Under the pieces are notes generated by a model, which saw only the letters and a program-made list of their open reading frames with translations, had not been told where the DNA came from and did not search any database. A stretch of 64,000 bases of DNA from Wocania_A spongiicola (GTDB lineage Bacteria > Bacteroidota > Bacteroidia > Flavobacteriales > Flavobacteriaceae). The stretch spans positions 526,223-590,222 of the forward strand of contig NZ_JAMFLZ010000004.1 of the NCBI RefSeq assembly GCF_023502325.1, in the 5' to 3' direction. The translations under genes were made by a program, and so were the position numbers. Positions within the stretch are counted from its first letter, which is position 1. Each line of letters starts with the position of its first letter. Shown piece by piece: positions 1 through 7,810 of this stretch.

Positions 1-1223
1 CGTGATGCTTCTAGTAAAAAAGCATTTCCATAATCAAAAAAGTAAGTTCCTTTAGCTACGTGTTTATTGATAGATGCAGCATGCCTTCGTAATGATTTCT
101 GAACTTCTTCTTTAAACCTTAGTGGTTCTTCTCGAATTAATCGATTTGCCTCTTCATAAGAAACATCAACTGGATAATAACCCCCTGTCCATGGAATGTG
201 TAATGATGTTTGATCAGATCCAAGGTGAATGAAAATATCTTCTTTATCAAAGCGCTCCCAAACGTCAACAATATTACCAATAAAAGCAATTGAAACTACT
301 TCGCTATTAGCTTGGGCTTGCTTTACTCTGGTTACCAAGCTAGCAATATTATCAATTAAAATATCAACCCAACCTTGTTCATGTCGTTTAATGGCTGCTT
401 TCGAATTTACTTCTGCACAAATAGTGATACAACCTGCAATATTTCCTGCTTTTGGTTGCGCACCACTCATACCGCCCAACCCAGCAGTTAAAAATATTTT
501 TCCAGCTGGGGCTTCATTTTTTTGTAAAATCTTTCTAAATGCGTTCATAACCGTAATAGTCGTTCCATGTACAATACCTTGAGGCCCAATATACATAAAA
601 GAACCCGCAGTCATTTGCCCATATTGCGAAACACCTAAGGCGTTAAATTTTTCCCAATCGTCTGGTTGTGAATAGTTAGGGATTACCATACCGTTAGTAA
701 CAACCACTCTAGGAGCATGCTTTGATGATGGAAATAATCCCATAGGGTGACCTGAATACATATGAAGTGTTTGATTATCTGTCATGGTTGCTAAATATTG
801 CATTACCAATAAATATTGTGCCCAATTTTGAAAAACAGCACCATTGCCACCATAAGTAATTAATTCTTCTGGGTGTTGTGCTACATTTGGATCAAGGTTA
901 TTTTGAATCATTAGCATAATAGATGCTGCTTGTGAGGAATATGCTGGATATTCAGAAATAGGCCTAGCGAAAATCTTATAAGCTGGTTTGAACCTGTACA
1001 TATAAATTCTACCATATTCTTTTAATTCTTCCGCAAATTCAAGAGCTAACTCTTCATGCCATTTTTTAGGAAAGTAGCGCAATGCATTGCGTATAGCTAA
1101 TTGCTTCTCTTCTTTATTTAATATATCTTTTCTTTTAGGTGCTCTATTGGCATCTTTTGGGTAATCTTTTTTTACTGGTAATTCAGAAGGGATGCCTTGT
1201 AATATTTGTTCTTTAAAAGTCAT
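1..1223 (-). CDS. hutU: urocanate hydratase, N-terminal part (cut by left edge)
   Basis: Urocanase converts urocanate to imidazolone propionate, the second step of histidine breakdown, in the cytoplasm using tightly bound NAD+. Reading leftward from the ATG at 1223 gives about 407 uninterrupted codons. Family blocks are visible: YSGHPMGLFPSS, QYGQMTAGSFMYIGPQGIV, GGMSGAQPKAGNIAGC and HIPWTGGYYP. The protein should continue past base 1, since flavobacterial urocanases are about 660 residues, so the C-terminus is missing here. It starts 11 bases after the hutH stop, which indicates cotranscription with hutH. The identification is firm; only the downstream end cannot be assessed. Confidence 0.95.
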   Translation of the reverse strand, partial: MTFKEQILQGIPSELPVKKDYPKDANRAPKRKDILNKEEKQLAIRNALRYFPKKWHEELALEFAEELKEYGRIYMYRFKPAYKIFARPISEYPAYSSQAASIMLMIQNNLDPNVAQHPEELITYGGNGAVFQNWAQYLLVMQYLATMTDNQTLHMYSGHPMGLFPSSKHAPRVVVTNGMVIPNYSQPDDWEKFNALGVSQYGQMTAGSFMYIGPQGIVHGTTITVMNAFRKILQKNEAPAGKIFLTAGLGGMSGAQPKAGNIAGCITICAEVNSKAAIKRHEQGWVDILIDNIASLVTRVKQAQANSEVVSIAFIGNIVDVWERFDKEDIFIHLGSDQTSLHIPWTGGYYPVDVSYEEANRLIREEPLRFKEEVQKSLRRHAASINKHVAKGTYFFDYGNAFLLEAS

Positions 1224-1234
1224 GATTTAGATTT

Positions 1235-2725
1235 TTAATTTACTATAAAAACTTGGTTTTTAACCATTTCTATTAAAGTGTTAATGTCATCTTTTAATAC
1301 GCGGTCTTCTTCTAATTTTGCAACTTTATTTCTAATTATTTTAAAATTCGCTTCAATTATCTTTGAGAATGTGTTAGGTCTTCTAAACTCTAAAGCTTGA
1401 GCTGCATACATTAATTCAATAGCAAATATTTTTTCTATGTTTCCTAATATTTGGTTGAATTTGCGTCCAGAGATGCTTCCCATTGAAACATGATCTTCTT
1501 GTCCTAAGGAAGTTGGAATACTATCAGCTGAAGCAGGGAAACATAGCGATTTATTTTCGGTTACCAAAGCTGCTGTGGTGTACTGCGGAATCATAAAACC
1601 AGAATTTAAACCACCAGCTTCAGTTAATAAACGTGGTAAACCATATTTGCCTTCTAAAATTAAAAAACAACGTCTATCAGAAATGTTACCTAATTCTGAG
1701 GCTGCGATTGAGGTATAGTCTAATGCCATGGCAAGTGGTTGCCCATGGAAATTTCCACCAGAAATAGCTTCTGTTTCACTTAACACTATAGGGTTGTCTG
1801 TTACTGAATTCATTTCTATTTCTGCTAATTCATTTAAATGATAAAAAGCATTTCTTGATGCACCGTGTACTTGTGGCATACAACGAATAGAATAAGGGTC
1901 TTGCACACGATCGCATTCAAAATGGTTTTCAACATTTTGAGAGTCTTTTAATAGCATACGAATACGCTCGGCAACTTTTAAATTACCTTTAAATGGACGA
2001 ATACTGTGTAGTGCTTTTTTAAATGGAGAGGCACTTCCTTGAAAGCCTTCAAGTGTCATGGCTCCCGATAGGTCAGCTAAATCAAGTAGATATTCCATTT
2101 TCTTTAACCCAACTATAGTATGTGCCAAAATAAACTGTGTACCATTTATAAGCCCCAAACCTTCTTTTGCTTCCAATTGCATAGGTGTTAAATCATGTTT
2201 ATCTAAAACACTCTTTGCAGGCACAATGGAGTCATTAATCCAAAACTCACCTTCGCCTAATAGAGGTAAAAATAAATGAGACAGAGGAGCCAAATCGCCT
2301 GATGCACCAACTGAACCTTGTTCTGGAACTATTGGTAATAAATCATTCTCAATAAAATATAAAATGCGTTCTATTAGTATTAAACGAACTCCCGAAAACC
2401 CTTGACATAAGGCATGAACTTTGCAAATCATCATGATTTTAGACAGTTCTTTATCAATAGGGTTGCCAACACCAACCGCATGAGTTATTAATAAATTTTC
2501 TTGAAGCTTACTTGTTTCTTCAGGGGTTATCTGTACATCACATAAAGGCCCAAAGCCAGTATTAATCCCATATACAGCTTTGTTAGAACTAGCTATAGTT
2601 TCAACTTTTTGTCTGCAGTTGTTTATTTTTTCTGTGGCTTCTTTAGTAATAATAGCCTTTAAATTGCCTTGTGCAATGTTGATAGCTTTATTTACTGTAA
2701 GTTTATCTATTCCGTATTTAAACAT
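1235..2725 (-). CDS. hutH: histidine ammonia-lyase
   Basis: Removes ammonia from L-histidine to give trans-urocanate, the first committed step of histidine use. The 496-residue length is normal for the family. The segment GSVGASGDLAPLSH holds the Ala141-Ser142-Gly143 triad that cyclises to the electrophilic MIO cofactor, and Tyr52 in the N-terminal VYGINTGFGPL block is the usual catalytic tyrosine. The C-terminal half has SGGNFHGQPLA and GQEDHVSMG, also typical. It is the first gene of a leftward hut operon with hutU 11 bases downstream. It is divergent from a LysR regulator, with a dyad and a -7-like element in the 84-base intergenic space, so LysR control is likely but inferred. Confidence 0.97.
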   Translation of the reverse strand: MFKYGIDKLTVNKAINIAQGNLKAIITKEATEKINNCRQKVETIASSNKAVYGINTGFGPLCDVQITPEETSKLQENLLITHAVGVGNPIDKELSKIMMICKVHALCQGFSGVRLILIERILYFIENDLLPIVPEQGSVGASGDLAPLSHLFLPLLGEGEFWINDSIVPAKSVLDKHDLTPMQLEAKEGLGLINGTQFILAHTIVGLKKMEYLLDLADLSGAMTLEGFQGSASPFKKALHSIRPFKGNLKVAERIRMLLKDSQNVENHFECDRVQDPYSIRCMPQVHGASRNAFYHLNELAEIEMNSVTDNPIVLSETEAISGGNFHGQPLAMALDYTSIAASELGNISDRRCFLILEGKYGLPRLLTEAGGLNSGFMIPQYTTAALVTENKSLCFPASADSIPTSLGQEDHVSMGSISGRKFNQILGNIEKIFAIELMYAAQALEFRRPNTFSKIIEANFKIIRNKVAKLEEDRVLKDDINTLIEMVKNQVFIVN

Positions 2726-2751
2726 TTATTGAATTCTATGGATTGTTTTTA

Positions 2752-2759
2752 CAAAGTTA
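2752..2759 (-). promoter_or_regulatory. -7 promoter element of hutHU
   Basis: On the minus strand the sequence reads TAACTTTG, an exact match to the Bacteroidota TAnnTTTG -7 element, 26 bases before the hutH start codon. No good -33 TTTG lies at the usual distance, which fits an activator-dependent promoter. The call rests on the -7 match alone. Confidence 0.45.
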
Positions 2760-2768
2760 TTTATAAAT

Positions 2769-2788
2769 TTGATACTTATTAATATCAA
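2769..2788. promoter_or_regulatory. inverted repeat, candidate LysR operator
   Basis: A perfect 6-base inverted repeat (TTGATA, 8-base spacer, TATCAA) sits between the divergent hutH and lysR starts. It is directly upstream of the hutH -7 element and 22 bases before the lysR ATG. LysR proteins bind such dyads and commonly regulate the divergent neighbour and themselves. Binding is inferred from position and symmetry only. Confidence 0.45.
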
Positions 2789-2809
2789 TACAATAGTTAA
2801 ATAATAACT

Positions 2810-3691
2810 ATGAAGCATCAATTAGAATTAAGGCATTTAAAATATTTTGTAGCTGTTGCTGAAGATTTACATTTTAGAAAAGCAGCAGAACGATTGTTTA
2901 TCTCTCAACCTGGTTTGAGCAGACAAATAAAACAAATGGAAAACGATTTAGGAGTTAAATTGTTTGAGCGTCATAACAGAAAAGTGGAATTGACAAAAGC
3001 TGGAAGTTATTTAAAAACTGAAATCATTCAATACTTGAAAGACTTGGACCGTATTTTTAATCAAACCAAACTGCTAAATGATGGTATTGGGGGCGACTTA
3101 AAATTTGGTTATGTTGGATCTGCAATGCAAAAAATTATACCTAATCTTTTATTAAAATTTAGAAACGAAAACCCAAATGCTCAGTTTAGCTTAAAAGAGT
3201 TGGATAATCAAAAGCAAATAGAAAGTTTATTGTCTCACGATATGGATATAGGATTCGTTCGTCTGGAAAGAGTACCAAGAGGTTTGGAAATAAAACCAGT
3301 TTTGAAAGAAAATTTTTGTTTGGTTTTGCCAATAAACCACCCAATAAATGTTACTAATTTTAAAAGTATTAAGCAGTTTAAAAATGATGCTTTCATTTTA
3401 TTTGATTCTAAATACAGTGCTTCATATTTTGAAAAGGTGATGCAAATTTTTGATGACAATGGTTTTACTCCAATTATAGCTCACAATACTATTCATGCAA
3501 GTTCTATATATAAGTTAGTAGAAAATAATTTTGGAATTTCTATAGTTCCAAAATCACTACAGACTCAAAATGTAAAAGGGGTTAAGTTTATTGAATTAAC
3601 TAAAATTTCGCAAAAAACAGTACTATCTGTAGTTTGGAATAGAAAAAATAGAAACCCCATATTAGAAAAGTTTTTAACTCATTTGGATTAA
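2810..3691 (+). CDS. LysR-family transcriptional regulator, probable hut regulator
   Basis: A 293-residue LysR-type regulator. The N-terminal winged helix-turn-helix is clear: LRHLKYFVAVAEDLHFRKAA followed by LFISQPGLSRQIKQME within residues 1-65. A linker helix follows, then a substrate-binding domain from about residue 90 to the end. It is divergent from hutHU and shares an 84-base intergenic region holding a dyad, the standard layout of a LysR gene and its target. The inducer is not visible from sequence; urocanate or histidine would be the natural guess. Many bacteria regulate hut genes with HutC (GntR family) instead, so a LysR here is a lineage-specific arrangement. Confidence 0.88.
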   Translation: MKHQLELRHLKYFVAVAEDLHFRKAAERLFISQPGLSRQIKQMENDLGVKLFERHNRKVELTKAGSYLKTEIIQYLKDLDRIFNQTKLLNDGIGGDLKFGYVGSAMQKIIPNLLLKFRNENPNAQFSLKELDNQKQIESLLSHDMDIGFVRLERVPRGLEIKPVLKENFCLVLPINHPINVTNFKSIKQFKNDAFILFDSKYSASYFEKVMQIFDDNGFTPIIAHNTIHASSIYKLVENNFGISIVPKSLQTQNVKGVKFIELTKISQKTVLSVVWNRKNRNPILEKFLTHLD

Positions 3692-3709
3692 GAATTTAGG
3701 AGACAAACT

Positions 3710-3717
3710 TAGCTTTG
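3710..3717 (+). promoter_or_regulatory. -7 promoter element of FKBP gene
   Basis: TAGCTTTG matches the Bacteroidota -7 consensus TAnnTTTG, 55 bases before the FKBP start codon and just after the lysR stop. A TTTG at 3682-3685 is 24 bases upstream, slightly farther than the usual 17-23. Confidence 0.4.
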
Positions 3718-3772
3718 TATACTGAAATAAAATTCCATACTTTTGGCTTCAAATAAAAATAAACTATAAAGA

Positions 3773-4501
3773 ATGAAAACGATTAAATTTTTAAGTATTG
3801 CTTTAGTAGCAGTAATGTTATTTTCTTGTAATAAAAATGGAGTAACTAATAAGCCGTTAAAAACAGAAATTGATTCAGTAAGTTATGCTATAGGTTTAAG
3901 CACCGGAACGCAAATAAGAACAAATTTTAGCGATGCAGATGTAGACATTTTTATTCAAGGTCTTAGAAGTGGAGTTGATTCAACAAATATTTTAATTGAG
4001 GGAGATAAAGTTAATTCTGTAATTCAGCAGTTCTTTAAAAAGAAACAACAAGCGGATCAAGAAAAACAGCAAGCAGAACGTTTAAAAAAGCTTGAAGAGC
4101 AATATAATGATAACAAAGTTGCAGGAGAAAACTTTTTAGAAGAAAACAAAGCTAAGGAAGGTGTTAAAACAACAGCTTCTGGATTGCAATACATTGTTTT
4201 GAAAGAAGGAAATGGCGAAAAACCAGAAGCGTCTTCAAAAGTAAAAGTGCATTACCATGGAACTAATATTAATGGAGAAGTTTTTGATAGTTCTGTTGAT
4301 AGAGGAACACCATCAGAGTTTTTTGTGAATCAAGTTATAAAAGGATGGACAGAAGGGTTGCAATTAATGCCAGTAGGTTCAAAATATAAATTCTTTATTC
4401 CTCAAGAATTATCATACGGAGCTTTTCCTCGACAAGGAGGTAAAATTAAACCATTTGATGCTTTAGTTTTTGAAGTTGAATTAATAGAAATTGTTAAGTA
4501 A
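3773..4501 (+). CDS. FKBP-type peptidyl-prolyl isomerase, lipoprotein
   Basis: A 242-residue FKBP-type prolyl cis-trans isomerase that should help fold envelope proteins. The N-terminal signal ends in a lipobox (LFSC, Cys19), so the mature protein is lipid-anchored. Residues about 25-145 form the helical, dimerising FKBP-N region with a Gln/Lys-rich stretch (KKKQQADQEKQQAE). The catalytic FKBP domain follows from about residue 150, with VKVHYHGTNINGEVFDSS, VIKGWTEGLQLMPVGSKYKF and FEVELIEI. The layout resembles FkpA and Mip proteins. It stands alone, with its own -7 element upstream and a strong terminator downstream. Confidence 0.92.
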   Translation: MKTIKFLSIALVAVMLFSCNKNGVTNKPLKTEIDSVSYAIGLSTGTQIRTNFSDADVDIFIQGLRSGVDSTNILIEGDKVNSVIQQFFKKKQQADQEKQQAERLKKLEEQYNDNKVAGENFLEENKAKEGVKTTASGLQYIVLKEGNGEKPEASSKVKVHYHGTNINGEVFDSSVDRGTPSEFFVNQVIKGWTEGLQLMPVGSKYKFFIPQELSYGAFPRQGGKIKPFDALVFEVELIEIVK

Positions 4502-4521
4502 AATAATTACTTGGTACTAAT

Positions 4522-4567
4522 AAAAAAAGCAGTCGTTTAAAATCACTTTTAAACGACTGCTTTTTTT
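4522..4567. terminator. bidirectional intrinsic terminator after FKBP gene
   Basis: A perfect 21-base inverted repeat with a TCAC loop (4543-4546), GC-containing core GCAGTCG/CGACTGC, flanked by A7 and T7. It can terminate the rightward FKBP transcript and also the leftward microprotein transcript that ends at 4570. Confidence 0.9.
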
Positions 4568-4569
4568 AT

Positions 4570-4665
4570 TTAATTTTCAGAATTATCTTTTTTCTTTCCA
4601 CTCATCATAAACTTGATAAGTATACCAATTAATGTAATGCAAACAATTCCAAAGATGGCAATCAT
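4570..4665 (-). CDS. 31-residue single-span membrane microprotein
   Basis: From the ATG at 4665 the frame encodes MIAIFGIVCITLIGILIKFM, then a hydrophilic lysine-rich tail ending KKKDNSEN, and stops at 4570. That is one transmembrane helix with a positively charged cytoplasmic tail, a shape common in genuine bacterial microproteins. It ends three bases before the bidirectional terminator, which supports a real leftward transcription unit. The same frame extends upstream as another 13 sense codons from an ATG at 4713, ending at a TGA (4672-4674), so it may be the 3' part of a split or broken 47-codon gene. Family unknown to me; function unknown. Confidence 0.5.
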   Translation of the reverse strand: MIAIFGIVCITLIGILIKFMMSGKKKDNSEN

Positions 4666-4671
4666 TATTAC

Positions 4672-4713
4672 TCAGTTAGTCCAGTTGTAAAGAGAAATGG
4701 CTTGAGTTATCAT
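4672..4713 (-). other. 13-codon leader ORF in frame with the microprotein
   Basis: ATG at 4713 followed by 12 codons (MITQAISLYNWTN) and a TGA at 4672-4674. After the TGA come two sense codons and then the microprotein ATG, all in one frame. It could be a translated leader, the 5' half of a gene broken by a nonsense mutation, or chance. I see no selenocysteine-type structure. Confidence 0.35.
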
Positions 4714-4855
4714 ATTTAAAAATTTTTAGTAAAAGTAAAGGATAATGTTTTTTGTAAATATGACTTTTATCAGATAATCATCAGGTTTTTAAAATAAAAT
4801 TATTTAGTTTTTTGTTTTAAAATAAATAGATAGTGTAATTAATAAACCAAGATTG

Positions 4856-4863
4856 TAACTTTG
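4856..4863 (+). promoter_or_regulatory. -7 promoter element of era
   Basis: TAACTTTG, an exact TAnnTTTG match, 22 bases before the era ATG. No matching -33 TTG at the expected spacing. The short implied leader is common in this phylum. Confidence 0.5.
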
Positions 4864-4885
4864 TAGCCTTAATAAATTAAATAGA

Positions 4886-5767
4886 ATGAGCCATAAAGCA
4901 GGTTTTGTAAATATAATTGGAAACCCTAACGTTGGGAAATCTACCTTAATGAATGCGTTTATAGGAGAGAAACTTTCCATTATTACATCTAAGGCACAAA
5001 CGACACGCCATAGGATTTTAGGAATTGTTAATGGAGATGATTTCCAGGTTTTGTTTAGCGATACCCCAGGTATTATAAAGCCAGCCTATGAGTTGCAAGA
5101 ATCTATGATGGGGTTTGTAAAGTCTGCTTTTGAAGATGCTGATATTCTACTTTATATGGTAGAAATTGGAGAGCAAGCATTGAAGGATGAGGCTTTTTTT
5201 AATAAAATTACAAGTTCTAAAATACCTGTATTATTACTTTTAAATAAGATTGATAAGTCTGATCAAGAGCAATTAGAAACTCAAGTGCAACTTTGGGCAG
5301 AAAAAGTGCCCAATGCAGAAATAATTCCTATTTCAGCTTTAGAAGGTTTTCAGGTAAAAGCAGTTTTTGATAGAATTATTGAGCTATTGCCAGAATCTCC
5401 CGCATTTTATCCAAAAGATCAATTAACAGATAAGCCTGAACGTTTTTTTATTAATGAAACCATTCGAGAAAAAATACTACTTCATTATAAAAAGGAAATC
5501 CCATATGCTGTTGAAATAGAAACCGAAGAGTTTTTTGAAGAAGAAAAAATTATTAGAATTCGATCGGTTATTATGGTTGAGCGTGAAACTCAAAAAGGTA
5601 TTATTATTGGTCATAAAGGATCTGCTTTAAAACGTGTTGGTGTGGAAGCTAGAAAAGATTTAGAGAAGTTTTTTGGTAAGCAAATTCATTTAGAATTGTA
5701 TGTAAAAGTGAATAAAAATTGGCGTAGTAACCAAAATCAATTAAAACGTTTTGGTTATAATAATTAG
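4886..5767 (+). CDS. era: GTPase Era
   Basis: Era is an essential GTPase that binds the 3' end of 16S rRNA and assists assembly of the 30S subunit. The 293-residue length is normal. GTPase motifs are intact: P-loop GNPNVGKS (residues 12-19), DTPG (59-62) and NKID (120-123). The C-terminal KH RNA-binding domain has IIIGHKGSALKRVG around residues 240-252. It has its own -7 promoter element. The next gene is convergent with only a 6-base gap. Der, a second ribosome-assembly GTPase, lies 0.7 kb downstream on the same strand. Confidence 0.97.
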   Translation: MSHKAGFVNIIGNPNVGKSTLMNAFIGEKLSIITSKAQTTRHRILGIVNGDDFQVLFSDTPGIIKPAYELQESMMGFVKSAFEDADILLYMVEIGEQALKDEAFFNKITSSKIPVLLLLNKIDKSDQEQLETQVQLWAEKVPNAEIIPISALEGFQVKAVFDRIIELLPESPAFYPKDQLTDKPERFFINETIREKILLHYKKEIPYAVEIETEEFFEEEKIIRIRSVIMVERETQKGIIIGHKGSALKRVGVEARKDLEKFFGKQIHLELYVKVNKNWRSNQNQLKRFGYNN

Positions 5768-5773
5768 AGCTAG

Positions 5774-6283
5774 TTATAAAGTAATACCATTTTGATTTAA
5801 AACTTTATTCATAAAGTCATGCAAATAATGCATTTCATTTTTACTTGATGCCTTACCAATAGTACCAGCAAAGTATAGTACAAACCAAATAATTATCATT
5901 AAAAACATAAAGCTTAACTGTATAGCATATTCCTTTTCTAAGGACCAATTAGTATAAGCCCAAATACTAAATGCAATAAAGAGTCCTACTACTATAAAAT
6001 GAAAAAACATAAACATAGTCCAAACTGTGGGGTTTGGACCAAATAAACCATGAAGCGTACTAGTATTGGTGCCAGATTCGTTTATTTCTAAATGTAATTG
6101 TGGCGACCAAAAGGTTTGTTTTTCTTTAGGGAATTTAATAAACACATGGTCATCTATTCTGTTTACTACAAATTCACCTTGAGCTTTTTTAGTAGCATCA
6201 AAAGCTTTTAGTAGTGTTTCGTTATTTTCATTTAATTCTACCTTAAAACGCGGACGTAAAACAATATCATTAGTAGTTGGCAT
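5774..6283 (-). CDS. conserved membrane protein of unknown function
   Basis: A 169-residue protein with a soluble N-terminal half (residues 1-85) and two hydrophobic segments at about 86-110 and 119-141, ending in a short polar tail. The soluble part has alternating hydrophobic residues suggesting a beta-rich domain (VFIKFPKEKQTFWSPQLHLEI written in two stretches around residues 47-67). I recognise no catalytic motif. It lies between era and der but on the opposite strand, ending 6 bases from the era stop. Relatives in flavobacteria are sometimes labelled GTP-binding protein, but no GTPase motif is present, so I do not use that name. Confidence 0.75.
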   Translation of the reverse strand: MPTTNDIVLRPRFKVELNENNETLLKAFDATKKAQGEFVVNRIDDHVFIKFPKEKQTFWSPQLHLEINESGTNTSTLHGLFGPNPTVWTMFMFFHFIVVGLFIAFSIWAYTNWSLEKEYAIQLSFMFLMIIIWFVLYFAGTIGKASSKNEMHYLHDFMNKVLNQNGITL

Positions 6284-6380
6284 ACATTATTTTTTAGCTT
6301 TAGAAAAGTAACATTTTTTCTTCAAATTATAAATAGTTTTAATCTTTACTTAAAAAGAGTGATGCATTGGGTATATTTCC

Positions 6381-6388
6381 TATTTTTG
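6381..6388 (+). promoter_or_regulatory. -7 promoter element of der
   Basis: TATTTTTG fits TAnnTTTG, 60 bases upstream of the der ATG in the divergent space between der and the 169-residue membrane protein gene. No clear -33 element. Confidence 0.35.
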
Positions 6389-6448
6389 CAAAATATTTCA
6401 GAAGAAATATAAATAAATCAGTTTTAGGCTGTTACATAATAAAAGAGT

Positions 6449-7753
6449 ATGAGTAATATAGTAGCTATAGTAGGTCGCCCCAATGTAGGCAAATCAACGT
6501 TCTTTAATCGTTTAATTCAGCGAAGAGAAGCTATTGTTGATGCTGTAAGTGGTGTAACTAGAGATCGTCATTATGGAAAAAGTGATTGGAATGGTAAAGA
6601 GTTTTCTCTTATTGATACTGGGGGTTATGTGTTAGGTAGCGATGATGTTTTTGAAGCTGAAATTGATAAACAAGTAGAATTAGCTATAGATGAGGCTGAT
6701 GCCATTATTTTTATGGTTGATGTCGAATCTGGTGTTACCGGAATGGATGAAGATGTTGCTAAATTACTTCGTAAAGTAAATAAACCTGTTTTTTTAGTTA
6801 TAAATAAAGTTGATAATGGTAAACGTGCAGAAGATGCTGTTGAGTTCTATTCGTTAGGTTTGGGGGAGTATTATACCATTGCAAGTATTAATGGTAGTGG
6901 TACAGGTGAGCTTTTAGATGCTTTAGTTGAGGCATTACCAGAAAAAGAAGAAGTAGAAGAAGAAACTCTACCTCGATTTGCAGTTGTTGGTCGCCCAAAT
7001 GCAGGTAAATCATCATTTATAAATGCATTAATTGGAGAAGATAGGTATATAGTTACTGATATTGCAGGAACTACAAGAGATTCTATTGATACTAAATATA
7101 ATCGTTTTGGCTTTGAATTTAATTTGGTTGATACTGCTGGTATACGTCGTAAATCTAAAGTAAAAGAAGACTTAGAATTTTACTCAGTAATGCGAAGTGT
7201 AAGGGCTATTGAGCATTCGGATGTTTGCTTATTAGTTTTAGACGCTACAAGAGGTTTTGATGGGCAAGTACAAAATATTTTTTGGTTAGCAGAGCGTAAT
7301 AGAAAAGGCATTGTAGTTTTAGTGAATAAATGGGATTTGGTTGAAAAAGACCATAAATCTATGAAAGATTTCGAAAAAACTATTAGAAAGCAAATGGAAC
7401 CTTTTACTGACGTGCCTATTGTTTTTATTTCGGCACTTACCAAACAGCGTATTTTTAAAGCTATAGAGACTGCAGTTGAGGTTTATAAAAATAGAACTAA
7501 AAAGATTAAAACAAGTCAGCTTAATGATGTGTTGCTGCCTATTATAGAGAACTATCCGCCACCGGCATATAAAGCGAAATTTGTAAAGATTAAATATATT
7601 ATGCAATTGCCTACACCACAACCTCAATTTGCATTTTTCTGTAACCTTCCGCAGTATGTAAAAGATGCCTATAAGCGTTTTTTAGAAAATAAACTTCGTG
7701 AGCATTTTGACTTTAATGGCGTACCAATTAGTGTTTATATGCGAAAAAAGTAA
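6449..7753 (+). CDS. der: ribosome-assembly GTPase Der (EngA)
   Basis: Der has two tandem GTPase domains and a C-terminal KH-like domain and is needed for maturation of the 50S subunit. The two P-loops are visible: GRPNVGKS at residues 9-16 and GRPNAGKS at 181-188, with DTGG and DTAG switch II motifs and NKVD and NKWD guanine-specificity motifs. The acidic linker (EKEEVEEE) separates the G domains at about residues 165-172. The length of 434 is standard. Monocistronic, ending in a bidirectional terminator shared with the convergent TPM gene. Confidence 0.97.
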   Translation: MSNIVAIVGRPNVGKSTFFNRLIQRREAIVDAVSGVTRDRHYGKSDWNGKEFSLIDTGGYVLGSDDVFEAEIDKQVELAIDEADAIIFMVDVESGVTGMDEDVAKLLRKVNKPVFLVINKVDNGKRAEDAVEFYSLGLGEYYTIASINGSGTGELLDALVEALPEKEEVEEETLPRFAVVGRPNAGKSSFINALIGEDRYIVTDIAGTTRDSIDTKYNRFGFEFNLVDTAGIRRKSKVKEDLEFYSVMRSVRAIEHSDVCLLVLDATRGFDGQVQNIFWLAERNRKGIVVLVNKWDLVEKDHKSMKDFEKTIRKQMEPFTDVPIVFISALTKQRIFKAIETAVEVYKNRTKKIKTSQLNDVLLPIIENYPPPAYKAKFVKIKYIMQLPTPQPQFAFFCNLPQYVKDAYKRFLENKLREHFDFNGVPISVYMRKK

Positions 7754-7772
7754 ATTAGGCTTAAATAGTATT

Positions 7773-7806
7773 AAAAAGCATTGAATATATATTTGATGCT
7801 TTTTTT
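7773..7806. terminator. bidirectional terminator between der and TPM gene
   Basis: AAAAAGCAT (7773-7781) pairs with ATGCTTTTT (7796-7804) and the intervening AT-rich bases can extend the stem. T7 follows on the plus strand and a T-rich tract on the minus strand. It lies between two convergent genes. Confidence 0.75.
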
Positions 7807-7810
7807 GTTG

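Noticed and set aside
229..582. 117-codon plus-strand reading frame
   Set aside because: Antisense to hutU, whose family motifs are unmistakable on the other strand; the frame encodes no recognisable protein.
5774..6283. GTP-binding protein label for the 169-residue gene next to era
   Set aside because: No P-loop or other GTPase motif is present; the protein is a two-span membrane protein.
7180..7627. two overlapping minus-strand reading frames inside der
   Set aside because: Shadows of the Der coding sequence with odd composition and no start context.
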